The notes beneath the pieces were generated by a model that was given only the letters and a program-made list of their open reading frames with translations, was not told where the DNA came from and made no database searches. A program made the position numbers and the translations under genes. From Hygrocybe punicea (lineage: Eukaryota > Basidiomycota > Agaricomycetes > Agaricales > Hygrophoraceae): a stretch of 64,000 bases of DNA. The stretch is from assembly GCA_963556145.1 (NCBI GenBank), contig OY744461.1, forward strand, positions 7,140,891-7,204,890. The letters run 5' to 3'. Of this stretch, positions 1 through 11,750 are shown one piece after another; positions within the stretch are counted from its first letter, which is position 1; each line of letters opens with the position of its first letter.

Positions 1-384
1 GTCCTTGATTCTGCTTTCAGTGTTTTTTTTGGTCTTTTCATGTCATGACAAATTCTGCTAAGTCCATATTTCCAAATTGAGCAAGAATTAGTCATGTGCA
101 TTTTCAACAACTGTGCATGACACGTTCGACTTGCCCTCTCTCAAATCCAACGTGAACAAAAACCAGGCGCCCACTACAATGTAGTGGGTTGACACCCCAT
201 CAGTAAGTTTTTATTTTACATCTCGTTTTCATTTTACTGACTAGTCCTACCTATGCCCAACCCACTCCAACACCCACAATGGTCCACATGTTGCCCCTGC
301 AGAGAATATCGCAACGGGTGTGGTCCACTTTCTTCATATATTGTCTCGGATTAGTGACTGGCTCTGCAGAGTGCACTTCATGCA

Positions 385-1808
385 ATACGGAGGCTGCGAA
401 ATGCCTACCTGCCAAGCTATCAGGGGCTTGCAACGTCATCTGCACCATATGACACTGTTGTCATAGGTGGAGGTGGGCAGGCCAATCTCGCAAAGCATGC
501 ATGTTTTACTTCTTGACCACCTTGAATTGTAGGTCCTGGAGGATACGTAGCTGCCATCAAGGCAGCCCAGCTTGGGCTGAAAGTGTGCAATTTCCTTGGG
601 TTTTCCCATTGCTGAATATAATTATGACATGACAGACAGCTTGCATAGAAAAATGTGGTTCTCTCAGGGGGACATGTCTGAACATCAGCTGCATCCCATC
701 AAAAGCCATGCTGAACAACTCCCACATCTACCACCAAATGCAGCATGATCTCCAATGGCATGGCATCAATGGTGTGCATCTCAACATCCACTACATTCGT
801 CTCACCACAAACCACTTCTAGTCTCTGGCGTATCCTTGAACCTCCCACAGATGCTCAAAGCCAAAGACCAAAGCCATCCTTGGCCTCACAAAAGGCATTG
901 AGACACTTTTCAAACAGAATAAAGTCGACTACATCAAAGGCGCTGCGTCTTTTCTCTCCCTCTCCCCAACATGCCTCTCTGTCCAGCTCCTTGATGGCAG
1001 CGAAACTCACATTGACGCAAAGAACATTGTAATCACCACTGGATCTGAGGTCGCACGCTTCCCCAGGGGCGCCATCGAGATTTACAAGCAGCAGATTGTA
1101 AGTTCAACTGGTGCTTTGGATTTGCAGGAAGTCCCAAAGAAGCTGGTTGTTATCGGAGGTGGTATCATGGGGCTGGAGATGGGCAGTATGTGGGGATGCC
1201 TTGGTGCAGAGGTCACTGTGGTAGAGTTCCTCAGTGCAATTGGCAGCACTGGTATCAACGAGGAGATTTCGTGATTCTCCTTCCTTAGATTTCGTTGTAT
1301 TGTGCGGTTGAGTGACATTGATGGGGAACTCAAAAAGCAGTTCCAGAAAATCCTTACAAAGCAGGGAATGAAGTTTAAGCTCAAAACCAAAGTGATATCG
1401 GTGGAAAAGCAGGATGGAAAGGTGTTTGTCAAGATGGAGGCCATCAAGGGTGACAAGGAGGAAACGGCAAGTAATATTCTTCTCCTTCAATCGACAATCG
1501 TACTGATACAGTCACAGTTGGAGGTGGATGTTGTCCTAGTTGCCATTGGCCGCCGCCCATACACAGAAGGGCTAAACCTAGAAGCAATCAGTGTGGATGT
1601 GGACAACAAGGGCCACATAGTCATTGACAATCAGTTCAACACATCAGTCAAAAATATCCGGTGCATCGGGGACATCACCTTTGGCCCTATGCTAGCTCAC
1701 AAGGCTGAAGAAGAAGGTCAGTATCCCATACCGACCCTTCACAGATTGGTGGTTGTTGACAGATCATGTAGGTATCGCAACGGCTGAATTCCTCAAGTCC
1801 GGTCACGG
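385..1808 (+). pseudogene. Dihydrolipoamide dehydrogenase, decayed 5' part
   Basis: Spliced reading gives an N-terminal leader ending in LPSYQGLATSSAPYD, the FAD-binding VIGGGPGGYVAAIKAAQLGL (exon break near 473, rejoining near 530), the redox-disulfide motif [13 protein letters not shown] near 668-705, the NAD-binding VVIGGGIMGLEMG near 1150, and GRRPYTEGLNLEAI near 1550. These are hallmarks of the mitochondrial E3 subunit, which reoxidises dihydrolipoyl groups in 2-oxoacid dehydrogenase complexes. The Gly before TCLN is preceded by Arg instead of Gly. A one-base shift near 881-884 breaks the frame between KAKDQS and ILGLTKGIE. The sequence stops at AEFLKSGHG, where a TGTAG..CTACA element begins. 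The rest of the gene lies about 8.9 kb downstream. An intact copy presumably exists elsewhere, because this enzyme is normally essential for respiration. Confidence 0.85.
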
Positions 1809-1824
1809 TGTAGAGGTGGGATGG

Positions 1825-2416
1825 TGTAGAGGCTCCAGATCGTGTGGATCCGTTTCCCCTTCATATCAGACACTGTTCCTGTCCATTCCCATTCCCGTAT
1901 CATCAATTCCGTTCAATTCCGCTCGTTTCCATCAATTCCACTCCAGATTCCGCCTCCGGAATCGTTCCTACTCAAGATGCAATGTCCCTAACGACCCGGA
2001 ATCAGTACGTATATAGTTATATATCATGTATCTTCGTTTCCCATCTCCTAGTACATAGCACCACTCCACCATTCCTCCACTCCACTCCCCCTATCATTTA
2101 CAGCCTTCGCTTGTAGTACATCGTTACTACAGCACAGGATCCCTCACAGTAGTATAAAAGTAGCACATTTATACTACAAACTATATAGAAAATACCGACA
2201 CCCAGACATATAGAAAATACAGACATACATCTTATCGTCCCGCTTCAAGTTCTATTTCTTAGTCTTCTCTTCGTCCCTTCTCCCATTCTCTCCCTCTGAC
2301 TCTGGAACCCCTGGATTCAGGTTGGATTGACTAGACCTTTCTAAAAAGAAACTAAATTCCTCTGATCACTTCTTAGCTGATCACCCCTTTCTGTAGATTC
2401 CCATTCCAGATCTACA
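1825..2416. repeat. Extra segment in left terminal repeat, possible solo LTR
   Basis: The left outer repeat contains about 600 bp that the right copy lacks. This segment itself begins TGTAGAGGCTCC and can be closed at AGATCTACA (2416), so it may be a solo LTR of another element nested in the outer terminal repeat. The alternative is a deletion in the right copy. It is rich in ATTCC/TTCC runs and has no convincing coding sequence. Confidence 0.35.
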
Positions 2417-2568
2417 ACAGAACTCGCCGTCACAACAGGCTCAGGGAAGGGCTCAAGGGACTCGGAGTCAGTGGGACATGGATGTATCAGGATGAGGACC
2501 ACTACCACAGGAACTACTATCTAAGGGAACCAACCATGGGAGCCTCTGTCACGTGATCTACTACTACA

Positions 2569-4818
2569 AATGCCCCCCTCCTGTAGCGATGCCCTCATCG
2601 CGATGAAAAGATGGAAATGACATGGAAACAAAGAACTGTGTGAAGAAGCAAATGAGGGGGTTAAAACAAAAGAAACCTAATGAAACCAGGACAAGAGGAA
2701 ATGAGGCTAAGAAGGAAATTTGTACTGGGCGCTAGAGCGGGCACCGGCATCGAGAGATCTCTTCACGTGAGCTCTGGGATATGGTTGTGAGGGCCACAGA
2801 TGTAGCTGTGGGGGCCTTGCAAAGGTGTAAGGCAAAATGTGGGGGCCGCAGTTCAACGACACGGCAGGATGCAATGGGGCACAAAAGGCGGTGGGGCAGA
2901 CAAGCGGGTGCTCTACGGTATCAGGCATGGGTGTAGCAAGTTTCGCGAGTGGGCGTGTGGCTGTTTATACTGGAAAGCGGGGGCGCATCATAGTGACATG
3001 GCATGTAGCAGGGGTGCTCAAAAACGGTAGTGGGGGCTCTAGCAGGTCAAGTGGGGCTGTGGTGAGTCCAGGGTAGCTGTATGGGGCTGGTAATCACGAA
3101 AATGTGAGGGTCACGAAGTGGTGACACAGCAGGGTGCATGGGCTGCTGGGGCACCTAAAAACGATGGCAGGGGGTCGTGATGCTGTGATGTGGCATGCAC
3201 GGATGGTTCAGATGTTTCACATCTGGCCAGTGAATGCTAGCATGGGCAACGGCAGGGTTTTTGGCTGTTGAACAGGAGTGCAGCGGGTGCCACGAATGTG
3301 CATAGGGCTTGGGACATTGAAAAAATGGGGGTCAAAAAAGGTGTTGCTGGGTCACTGCAAACAGTTTTGGCAGTTCTTTCGGGGCAATTGCAGGGGATGG
3401 GGAACCTCTGGGGCATCAGAACCTCTGGGGCATCAGATGCCGGTTCATGGGCCTTAACGAGTACATTTGGGGCTGGGGTACTCAAAAAAGATTGGGGTCG
3501 ATGCCCAACGTGGTGATGAAGTGGTGGCCTCAAAAGCACAGGAACAGCACTCTATGCAGGAAATGTGAGGCTGTGAAGAGCTTGAATTGAGCCAAGTGGG
3601 CAGTAGAAAGTAGAGAAATAACCGAGGGTGCGGTTGGCACTGCTGGGGCATGTTTCAGGAAAGTGGACATGCAGATCGATGGTGTGGGTGAGTGGGATCA
3701 TAAAATGCTGTTGACTTCAAGTTGGGCAATCTCTGGAAAATCATAGGTTGGCGGGGTGCTCTCAAGGTGCTCTCTGTGCTCTGAATCCAAAAAAGAAAGG
3801 GTCTGTTGAAATAGAAGGAGATGCCAGGAACTCTCAGACATCAAGACGTAGGACGAAAAGCACTCTCATCACCAGTTGTTAGGCAATGACATGGGTATAC
3901 CCATGGGTGTCCCGAGGCTGACCCAGACCCAGACCCGCTCTAACCCATACCCGTCTACCCACAGGTCTTTTTTCAGTGGGTAGATGGCAGGTAGCAGCAG
4001 GTCAGGTACGGGTATTGACCAGCGCAGGAAACCAGGTGAGTTCCAGCCCACATCTACCTCACATTGCTGACACGCATGTCAATTGACATGGTGCTGTGCA
4101 AACACGAGGAGTGGGGGGGTTGGGAACCACATGATGGGTGGTTCTCGTGGGGAGTGGGGGGGCTGGGAACCAGGTGATTGGTGGTTCTCATGGGCGAGAG
4201 TCTCTTGCCCATTGTATCCATCTTTTTGTTCCCTGCACCATCTCCCATTCTCCCCTTCCTCTCATCCTCCTTTGTCGTCTCGAACCTTGCGTACGCATCG
4301 TCTCGAACCTTGGATATGCATCAGCCTGCGTTTCGATGCCGATGAGCCTTGGCGTTCACAGTTGCAGTGTCTGGACAGCAGCGTCATGATTCTGGGCTGA
4401 TGTGGGCACGTGTGGGCATGTAATTGGGGGGAACGGGGTCTGGGGCATGTTTGGGCATGTTCTGTTGCATGGGCACGGGCTTTGGGGCCTGTGTGGGCGT
4501 CAAATGGTCAGGTGTTGTGAAACTGCGGTCTGGGATGCATTTGAACGCATTTTCTTGCACAGGTGCAGGGTTTGGGGCCAGGGTGGGACTTGAGACACAT
4601 TCAGATGCATTTTGCAGCGGGGACAGTGTGTTTGGGGCTGACGCAGGCGCATGATGTGTCTCCCATTGGGTTTTGGGCACAGGGGTTTGCGTTTGGGCAC
4701 TATTTGATGATGGGGCATCGTGCAACATGTTGGGACACAGTTTCACGCGAGGATGGGGCTGTTTGGGTTGTCATGGAGATGCCATTGGTGGGTGATGTTT
4801 GTGTCGAGGCAGAGGCGG
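2569..4818. other. Non-coding G-rich interior of outer element
   Basis: This stretch is strongly G-rich on the plus strand, with many TTTGGGGC and GGGGC words and degenerate short repeats (for example 4400-4700). Around 3890-4010 a run of CCCATACCC/GGGTATG words resembles a similar run at 10410-10545 near the other end. Open frames on both strands are low-complexity products of base skew. I recognise no gene. Confidence 0.5.
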
Positions 4819-5698
4819 TGTAGATGCGGGTTCTTGGTGGCTTCGGAACTATATAAAGAAATAAAATCCTAACCAGAGGGTGTCAGCGTAGAAGTGACTG
4901 GATAATTCAGTGTTGGGAATAGAAGTAAAAGAAGGGAATGTTAGTAAAAGTAAAGCCGCCGTGTAAAACTGGACTAATAACGACGAAGCCGGCGATGAAC
5001 GGAGTGAAAACGGACAAATAGTAAAGAACCCGACGATGCCGACGATGTCGGGTACGGCGGGTCGGGTCGGGTCGGGTCGGAAACGATGAACAAATATACA
5101 GAAACAACGATAAAGACGATGAAGTGAACTATAAAAAGCTAAGGATCTACGTGGACGAGCATTTGAAGGGATTAAAAAGTGATTCTGACTAAAGGGAAAC
5201 GGGGACTAATGGTATCTTATTTTGTACGGTCGTCGGGGACCGTTTTTATAGTACATGAGTGTGTAGCTACTTTCGGACATGTCTACTTCGGCCGATAGAA
5301 ACTACAAAGAAACACTGGAATGGGGAAGTGGAAAGGGGGGTTGCAAAGCAACGAAGACAGGAAAGTGGAGGGGAAAACGAATATCCATGAAAAAGATTGA
5401 AAAGTCCTACATATCTCCGAAAGGACGAGGGGATGCATAAATAAGGTAAATCCGAAGTCGGGGATTGAGTCCGAAGAGATCCATCTCCTGGAATTGGAAC
5501 TCCGAGGCGTTTGAGGCTGATGGATTTAGCCCAAAAGCGGCCATCACAAAGCGGCATGTGTCGGGTTACATCGGTCACGTCGGGTCACGTCACGTCGGGT
5601 TACGTCGGGTTCGAATGCAAGTCGAATGGCGGCATCGGGTTGGTCCGGATTCATGATATATCGATGATACGGACTCAGAGGGACGTCGACCCTCTACA
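4819..5698 (-). repeat. LTR of LARD-like element (copy 1, 880 bp)
   Basis: Direct repeat with TGTAG..CTACA termini, matching 9448-10337 with about four substitutions and one 10-bp length difference in a GTTACGTCGG run near 5595. It contains a CGGGTCGGGT run near 5055 and an AT-rich core. Confidence 0.9.
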
Positions 5699-6340
5699 TC
5701 TCCAGGGTACTTTAAATAAAGACCATCCCTGGTCGATACTACGTGGACTTGGGACTCGGACGTGTGAGATGAGGCCGACGTGCTGGTCATGGAATTGGGC
5801 TCGACGGGACGAGGCGGGTTGTGGACAATGCAAAGGGGGAGAGCGGATGGTGACTAGCGGAACTCGATGGACGGTCGGAGGCTGAGAGCGGCGAATGGGG
5901 AACAAAATGGGTGAAGCCGGTGTCGAGGAAAGGGAAACAAAATACATAGAACCGGGGAAAAGGGAACTGAGCGGAAATGAAAGAAGAGATGGAAAGCTAC
6001 AAAAACGGGACAAACGGGGAGTGGAAACGCAAAATAGATGAGAAAATAAATAAATGTTGGGTATCGGAAAGAGGGGACACGATAGAAATCAAGTCGGGAT
6101 AAAACTAAACATGAAATGGGATCGAGGGTGGGTGACAGAAATAACAAAGGCATGAGCGGAAACTCGTAGGGCATAAGCGGAAACAACATAAAGCGAAAGC
6201 GGATGACAAAAACGGTTGTAGTCGGGTCGGGTTAGGGTCGGCCGCTTTGGTGGCTGTGTCAACGGGTGGCGGAAACGGTGGCATCGGCTGTGGAAAGGCT
6301 TGGTGACATGGGCATAGAAATACGATGACGACGGTGAACA
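5699..6340. other. Interior of LARD-like element, left part
   Basis: No gene seen. The sequence is purine-rich on the plus strand. Open frames on the minus strand are Ser/Pro/Phe-rich and carry no recognisable domain. Confidence 0.5.
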
Positions 6341-6343
6341 TGA

Positions 6344-6546
6344 TATGACGACGGCGGAGGTTCAATACGATATGACGACAACGGAGGTTCGATGGACGAT
6401 GACGGAGGTTCGATGGACGACGGCGGAGGTTCGATACGATATGACGACAACGGAGGTTCGATGGACGATGACGGAGGTTCGATAGACGATGGCGGAGGTT
6501 CGATAGACGATGGCGGAGGTTCGATAGACGATGGCGGAGGTTCGAT
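6344..6546. repeat. 21-bp minisatellite
   Basis: Tandem array built on GATGGACGATGACGGAGGTTC-like units with variants, about nine to ten units, inside the non-coding interior of the LARD-like element. Because the unit is a multiple of three, it reads as VHRTSVI-type repeats on the minus strand. No protein role is inferred. Confidence 0.8.
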
Positions 6547-6949
6547 ATGTCAATACTAATATGGGGGCGATAATCAACGGCTGTGATATCAGCCTCATAC
6601 TAGGCGGTTCAGCACCGGCTTGGACCCGTGGGGAAGCATTCTCCCCCATGGAACTGAAATATAAAGTCGGGTGGGTTGGGAATCGAAGCCGAGACAGGGA
6701 ACGTTGTGTCTGGGTCGAAACGGTGGCGGAAATGGTGGGTCATGGAAAGCGGAGAGCGATGTCAATGGGTGGAATGCGGGTGCGTGAGCGGATGAGTCGG
6801 GTGCGTGGGGAATGAGTGAAGCGGTGCATCGGGTTCGTAAGCGGGTGCGGCGGGTTCGTAAACGGGTTCGCTGGGTGCGACGGATTCATAAGCTGGTGTG
6901 TCGAGTACGTCGGGTGTATTATGCGGGTGTCGGGTGTGTCAGGAACGAG

Positions 6950-7850
6950 TGTATTTCTTTTTATCTTTCTTTTATCTCTGACGTTTTTCTTTCTTTTTAT
7001 TTATTTAATCTATTTATGTATATATTTCTTATGCCGATGGACGGTGAGGGGTTTTCGTAGGGTCGGGTTCGGTGGGTATGGGGGTGCGAAGGTGGCGGGT
7101 ACGGGATGTGAAACCGGAACCGGAACCTCATGCTCGAATTGAGCCGGAACCGGAACCGGATGCCGCGGAATCGTTGGGAACGCGTCCGGGTTCGTAGTCG
7201 GGTGCTGTGATGCGAGTCGCGGATCCGGATCCGGAAGCCGATGTAGCGGATTGGTCGAAAACGGGTTGTCGGGTGTGGCGGTATGGCATAGGGCCACGTA
7301 GGGAGACGGGGCGGACGACGTGGGCGGATAAGAGGGAACGTGGGATTGCGTGACGTGGATCGTGGTTTCGTGAGGTCGTTCGAGGATGGCGAGAGGTCGA
7401 GGAGGCGGCAACGGGTGGTCGATGTCGGGGGACGGAGGCGGATGACGTGGGCGGATGAGACGACGTGGACTGGGAGATAGATTGGGGGTGATACGGGTGG
7501 CGTTTCGTGTACTTTCGTGGCGGATATGCGTGGGGATTTGACAACGATGCGTCGGGTCGTGGAACGGGTTTGAGCGGCCGGTGGTCACGGTTTCGCGGGC
7601 GTAACCCAACGGGGCTTCGTTTGGGCTCGCGAGAGGGACGTCGTGGGGTTGGTCGAGGACGTAGGTGGTCGAGGGGGAGTGGGCGAGGACGGGGACGGCT
7701 GGGAAGCGGGGGTCGAGAGTGGGAGTCGACGGGGTGACGTAGGTGACGTGGCCGCTTGCGTGGGACGACGAGGGACGGGGGCGGACGTGTTTGGGGCAGT
7801 ATGGAGCCATGTCGAGGTGCGGAGGCGTGAACGTGGGTGTGGTAGTGGTC
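6950..7850. other. Interior of LARD-like element, GC-rich middle part
   Basis: The minus strand is open for 266 codons (7010-7810), but the product is Pro/Ser/Thr/His-rich, overlaps other equally open frames and shows no gag, protease or polymerase motif. A T-rich block (6955-7035) containing TTTTTATTTATTTAA precedes it. I treat the frame as composition-driven, although a degenerate gag-like protein cannot be excluded. Confidence 0.4.
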
Positions 7851-8650
7851 GTACGCGGTGGTCGTTGGTCCTGGATGAGAGAACGCGGTGGTAGGCCATT
7901 GGGTGACGTGGCATGGCGTTGGAGGCTCTAATATAACGGGGACAGCTTGTAGGGGTTTGCGAGGGCGATGTGGGGTGCTGGGAACTAGTGGGAAGCAGCG
8001 GGTGGTCCAACGAGGACGTGAGCGGCCGGGGATGTCGAGTTACGGGGGCACGAGGAAGTATGACGTGGCAACGCGTGAGGCGTCGATGACGGCGAGGATG
8101 GCTCGTGAGGGCTCGCGAGTGGTGTCGTGGGGCTGTAGGAAACGGTACGAGGCGACGGGGAGGTCCAACGAGGGCGTAAGCGGCCGGAGACGTCGACTTA
8201 GCTGGGGCACGAAGCCGGGTGACGTGGCGCGGCGTGGGGCATTGATAATGGCGAGGACGGCCTGTACTGGCTTACGAACGACGGTGTGGGGCTCTGGGAG
8301 GCTGTACGAAGCGGCGGATGGTCCAACGAGGACGTGAGTGGCCGGGGATGTCGAGTACGGGGGGCACGAGGAAGGATGACGTGGTGACGCGTGAGGGTCG
8401 ATGACGGCGAGGATGGCTCGTGAGGGCTCGCGAGTGGTGTCGTGGGGCTGTAGGAAGCGGTACGGGGCGACGGGGAGGCGTAAGCGGCCGGGGATGTCGA
8501 ATAGGCGGGGGCACGAAGCGGGGTGACGTGGGACACTGTGGGAGCGTCGATAACGGCGAAGACGACTCGTGTGGGCTCGCGACTGTCGTCGTGGGGCTGT
8601 AACACGGTGTTGAGGGCTGGAACGCGGCGGGGCTGTTTGCACGGACTCGT
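7850..8650. repeat. ~157-bp tandem repeat array
   Basis: Units are marked by GGTCCAACGAGG followed by GCGGCCGG, recurring near 8005, 8161, 8319 and, degenerate, 8477, with a more diverged unit before 8005. Each also carries GTGGGGCTGTA and GATGACGGCGAGGATGGC. The period of about 157-158 bp is not a multiple of three, so the long open frames across it change phase from unit to unit. This argues for a structural, non-coding array. Confidence 0.75.
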
Positions 8651-9447
8651 GAGGGACGCTGACGCGGTTTGCTGGTAACTTCGCAGGCTCAGACAACGGG
8701 GCCGTGTCAGGGCTTGTATCCGGGGACGAGAGCGAGTCCGTAGACGTGAACGGCTGGCCATACGGGGGCGAAGCGGGAGCCAAACGGGGGCGGATACGGT
8801 TGGACGCGTCGAAAACCGCGTTTGAACGCGTTTTTCTGCACGGTTACCACGAAAACGGCTACGATGGGCGTACCTGGGGTGCACAGGCTAAACCCGTTAC
8901 ACTGTGGGCGTGTTCCTTCTGCTTCGTGGCTCCGTTCGTCTGTGTTTTCGTGAGTGACGCGGTTGTTGTTGGTCGCGGTCGCTGGGGCCTGTTTTGGGGT
9001 TTTCCGGGCGCGGATTTTCGACCGGAATCGGTGGGGCGTGGAATTCCGAGTGCGTTGGGGTTGTAAAAACGAGTGTGGATGGTGGATGTGACGGGGATCG
9101 AGACGTCGAGTCGACAAAGTGTGTATTGGGTCGTGGCTGTGCAAGTTTCCTAAAGCGGTAAACGGCCGCTGGGTCGGCCGCACAAGAGCGGGTTCGAAGT
9201 TGTACGTGAAACTGAACAATTGTAGTCGTCAAAAAGAGAAAATAGTATGAGAATCAAACCCAAACGATAGTGTGATAGTTGGCGAGTGGATGTCGGAGCG
9301 TTGGGTGTCGAATGTAAAGAAGTCGGGTAACGGGTGTCGGATGTGTAAAGTGCTGCGGCAAGGCTTGTTTCGAGATGACGAAAGGAAATGAGGGGCTATG
9401 AAATGAATGTTTCTTGACACTGAATTTTCCTCGCGGTGGGCTCCAGA
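8650..9447. other. Interior of LARD-like element, right part
   Basis: No recognisable gene. Open minus-strand frames are low-complexity. The minus-strand primer-binding-site candidate (9430-9446) lies at its right edge. Confidence 0.45.
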
Positions 9448-10337
9448 TGTAGATGCGGGTTCTTGGTGGCTTCGGAACTATATAAAGAAATAAAATCCTA
9501 ACCAGAGGGTGTCAGCGTAGAAGTGACTGGATAATTCAGTGTTGGGAATAGAAGTAAAAGAAGGGAATGTTAGTAAAAGTAAAGCCGCCGTGTAAAACTG
9601 GACTAATAACGACGAAGCCGGCGATGAACGGAGTGAAAACGGACAAATAGTAAAGAACCCGACGATGCCGACGATGTCGGGTACGGCGGGTCGGGTCGGG
9701 TCGGGTCGGAAACGATGAACAAATATACGGAAACAACGATAAAGACGATGAAGTGAACTATAAAAAGCTAAGGATCTACGTGGACGAGCATTTGAAGGGA
9801 TTAAAAAGTGATTCTGACTAAAGGGAAACGGGGACTAATGGTATCTTATTTTGTACGGTCGTCGGGGACCGTTTTTATAGTACATGAGTGTGTAGCTACT
9901 TTCGGACATGTCTACTTCGGCCGATAGAAACTACAAAGAAACACTGGAATGGGGAAGTGGAAAGGGGGGTTGCAAAGCAACGAAGACAGGAAAGTGGAGG
10001 GGAAAACGAATATCCATGAAAAAGATTGAAAAGTCCTACATATCTCCGAAAGGACGAGGGGATGCATAAATAAGGTAAATCCGAAGTCGGGGATTGAGTC
10101 CGAAGAGATCCATCTCCTGGAATTGGAACTCCGAGGCGTTTGAGGCTGACGGATTTAGCCCAAAAGCGGCCGTCACAAAGCGGCATGTGTCGGGTTACAT
10201 CGGTCACGTCGGGTCACGTCACGTCGGGTTACGTCGGGTTACGTCGGGTTCAAATGCAAGTCGAATGGCGGCATCGGGTTGGTCCGGATTCATGATATAT
10301 CGATGATACGGACTCAGAGGGACGTCGACCCTCTACA
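9448..10337 (-). repeat. LTR of LARD-like element (copy 2, 890 bp)
   Basis: Second direct repeat with TGTAGATGCGGG..CCTCTACA termini, followed by GCGGT. It has one extra GTTACGTCGG unit compared with copy 1. Near-identity of the two LTRs points to recent insertion. Confidence 0.9.
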
Positions 10338-10698
10338 GCGGTGGGCACTTGAAAACGGAGGTGTTGGTAAGCCGTTTGCGGCTGGGTTGTTGCGTCCGTT
10401 TGTGTTGATGCTGATATGCGGGTATGCCAAGACCCGCAGTCACAGGTACGGGTTTTGCCCGGGTCCAAAAAAGGTAACCTGTACCCATACCCAGCAGTAC
10501 CCATACCTGCAACCCGTGTGGGTTACCCATACCCGTGTCATTGTCTACCAGTTGTAGAGGTGGGATGGGCTAAGGGAAGGACTCAAGGGACTCAGAGTCA
10601 GTGGGACATGGATGTATCAGGATAAGGACCGCTACCACAGGAACTACTATCTAAGGGAACCAACTGTGGGAGCCTCTGTCACATGATCTACTACTACA

Positions 10699-11113
<415 letters not shown>

Positions 11114-11199
11114 TGTCGGTCCCACATCAACACCACGGAGGACGAAGCAGTGATGGTGATGGCAGTGGCAGCAACAGCAGAGTAAGTTTTCTGTTTCTT

Positions 11200-11750
11200 A
11201 AGTCATGATTCTTCTTTTTTCACTGAGTAGCTTTACTATGTATGTCTATGGCTGTGCCCACCCTACACCAGCCTACCCCCAAGACATCGCCTCCTCATGC
11301 ATTTCCACCATGCATGGCTCATAAAACTCCTTGTGCCTCATTCTCCTTGAAAACGAGAGGCTGGAGGGTCCCAGCACCTCATGCTGACATCTTTTGCACT
11401 GACTCCCACCCCCAGTTGTTCAACATCTAATACATGCCTTCCCCTGCGGTTTTCGACCACCCCCAACTCAAGTACACCCACCACATCTCCGTTTCCATTG
11501 GAAACAAGCTGTCGGGGGGTCTCAGGACCTCACATTACCGTCTTCTGCCCAACCACCCACCTCCCGTTTTCTACCAACAGGACACCTTCTCCTGTGTGGT
11601 TTGCGGCCACCCCCGGCTAGTATACACCCCCTGCACCTCGTTTCCATTGAAAATGAGACATCAGGTGGTTCCAGGACCTCACACTCCCACCATCTGCCCA
11701 ACCAGCTCACCCCCCTTTTTTCTACCAACAGGACACCTTCCACCGCCAAG
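11200..11750. repeat. C-rich dispersed/tandem repeat, ~150-bp units
   Basis: Three diverged units share CATTGAAAACGAGA-like, GGTCCCAGCACCTCA-like, CCATCTGCCCAACC-like and CTACCAACAGGACACCTTC motifs. A further diverged copy lies near 13200-13380. Open frames on either strand are short and low-complexity. I see no gene. Confidence 0.6.

Larger units (their letters stand above)
4819..10337 (-). mobile_element. LARD-like LTR retroelement with intact LTRs
   Basis: Two direct repeats of 880 bp (4819-5698) and 890 bp (9448-10337) enclose a 3,749-bp interior. Both start TGTAGATGCGGG and end CCTCTACA. The sequence GCGG(T) directly precedes the left repeat and directly follows the right one, consistent with a 4-5 bp target duplication. 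On the minus strand TGGAGCCCACCGCGAGG lies two bases inside one LTR and could be a tRNA primer-binding site, which suggests minus-strand orientation. I found no protease, reverse transcriptase, RNase H or integrase motif in the interior. It is therefore best described as a large non-autonomous LTR element that depends on proteins made elsewhere. Confidence 0.8.
1809..10698 (-). mobile_element. Outer nested LTR-type insertion
   Basis: The interruption of the dihydrolipoamide dehydrogenase pseudogene begins TGTAGAGGTGGGATGG (1809) and ends CTACTACTACA (10698). The same start recurs at 10553, and the same end recurs at 2568. A 130-bp block (2439-2568 and 10569-10698) is shared with only a few transitions, so the right terminal repeat is 146 bp and the left is 760 bp. 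On the minus strand an AGGAGGGGGGCA purine run (2570-2581) abuts the left repeat like a polypurine tract, and TGGTAGACAATGACAC follows the right repeat after two bases like a primer-binding site. No reverse transcriptase, integrase or capsid gene is seen. No exact target duplication is visible (CACGG before, ACAGC after). The assignment as a minus-strand non-autonomous LTR element is inferred from the termini. Confidence 0.55.

Noticed and set aside
5040..5100. Telomeric or subtelomeric repeat from CGGGTCGGGTCGGGT
   Set aside because: It is a short run inside both LTR copies and does not match the TTAGGG-type fungal telomere.
7010..7810. 266-codon gag-like protein on the minus strand
   Set aside because: Pro/Ser/His-rich composition, equally long overlapping frames, and no zinc knuckle or protease motif. 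Base skew explains the openness.
8040..8884. Repeat proteins on the minus strand (FLQPHDTTREPSRAI repeats)
   Set aside because: The array period of about 157 bp shifts phase between units, so no single frame encodes a repeated protein.
4819..10337. Segmental duplication of an ordinary gene region
   Set aside because: The repeats have TG..CA ends, a matching short flanking duplication and a primer-site candidate, which fits LTRs better.
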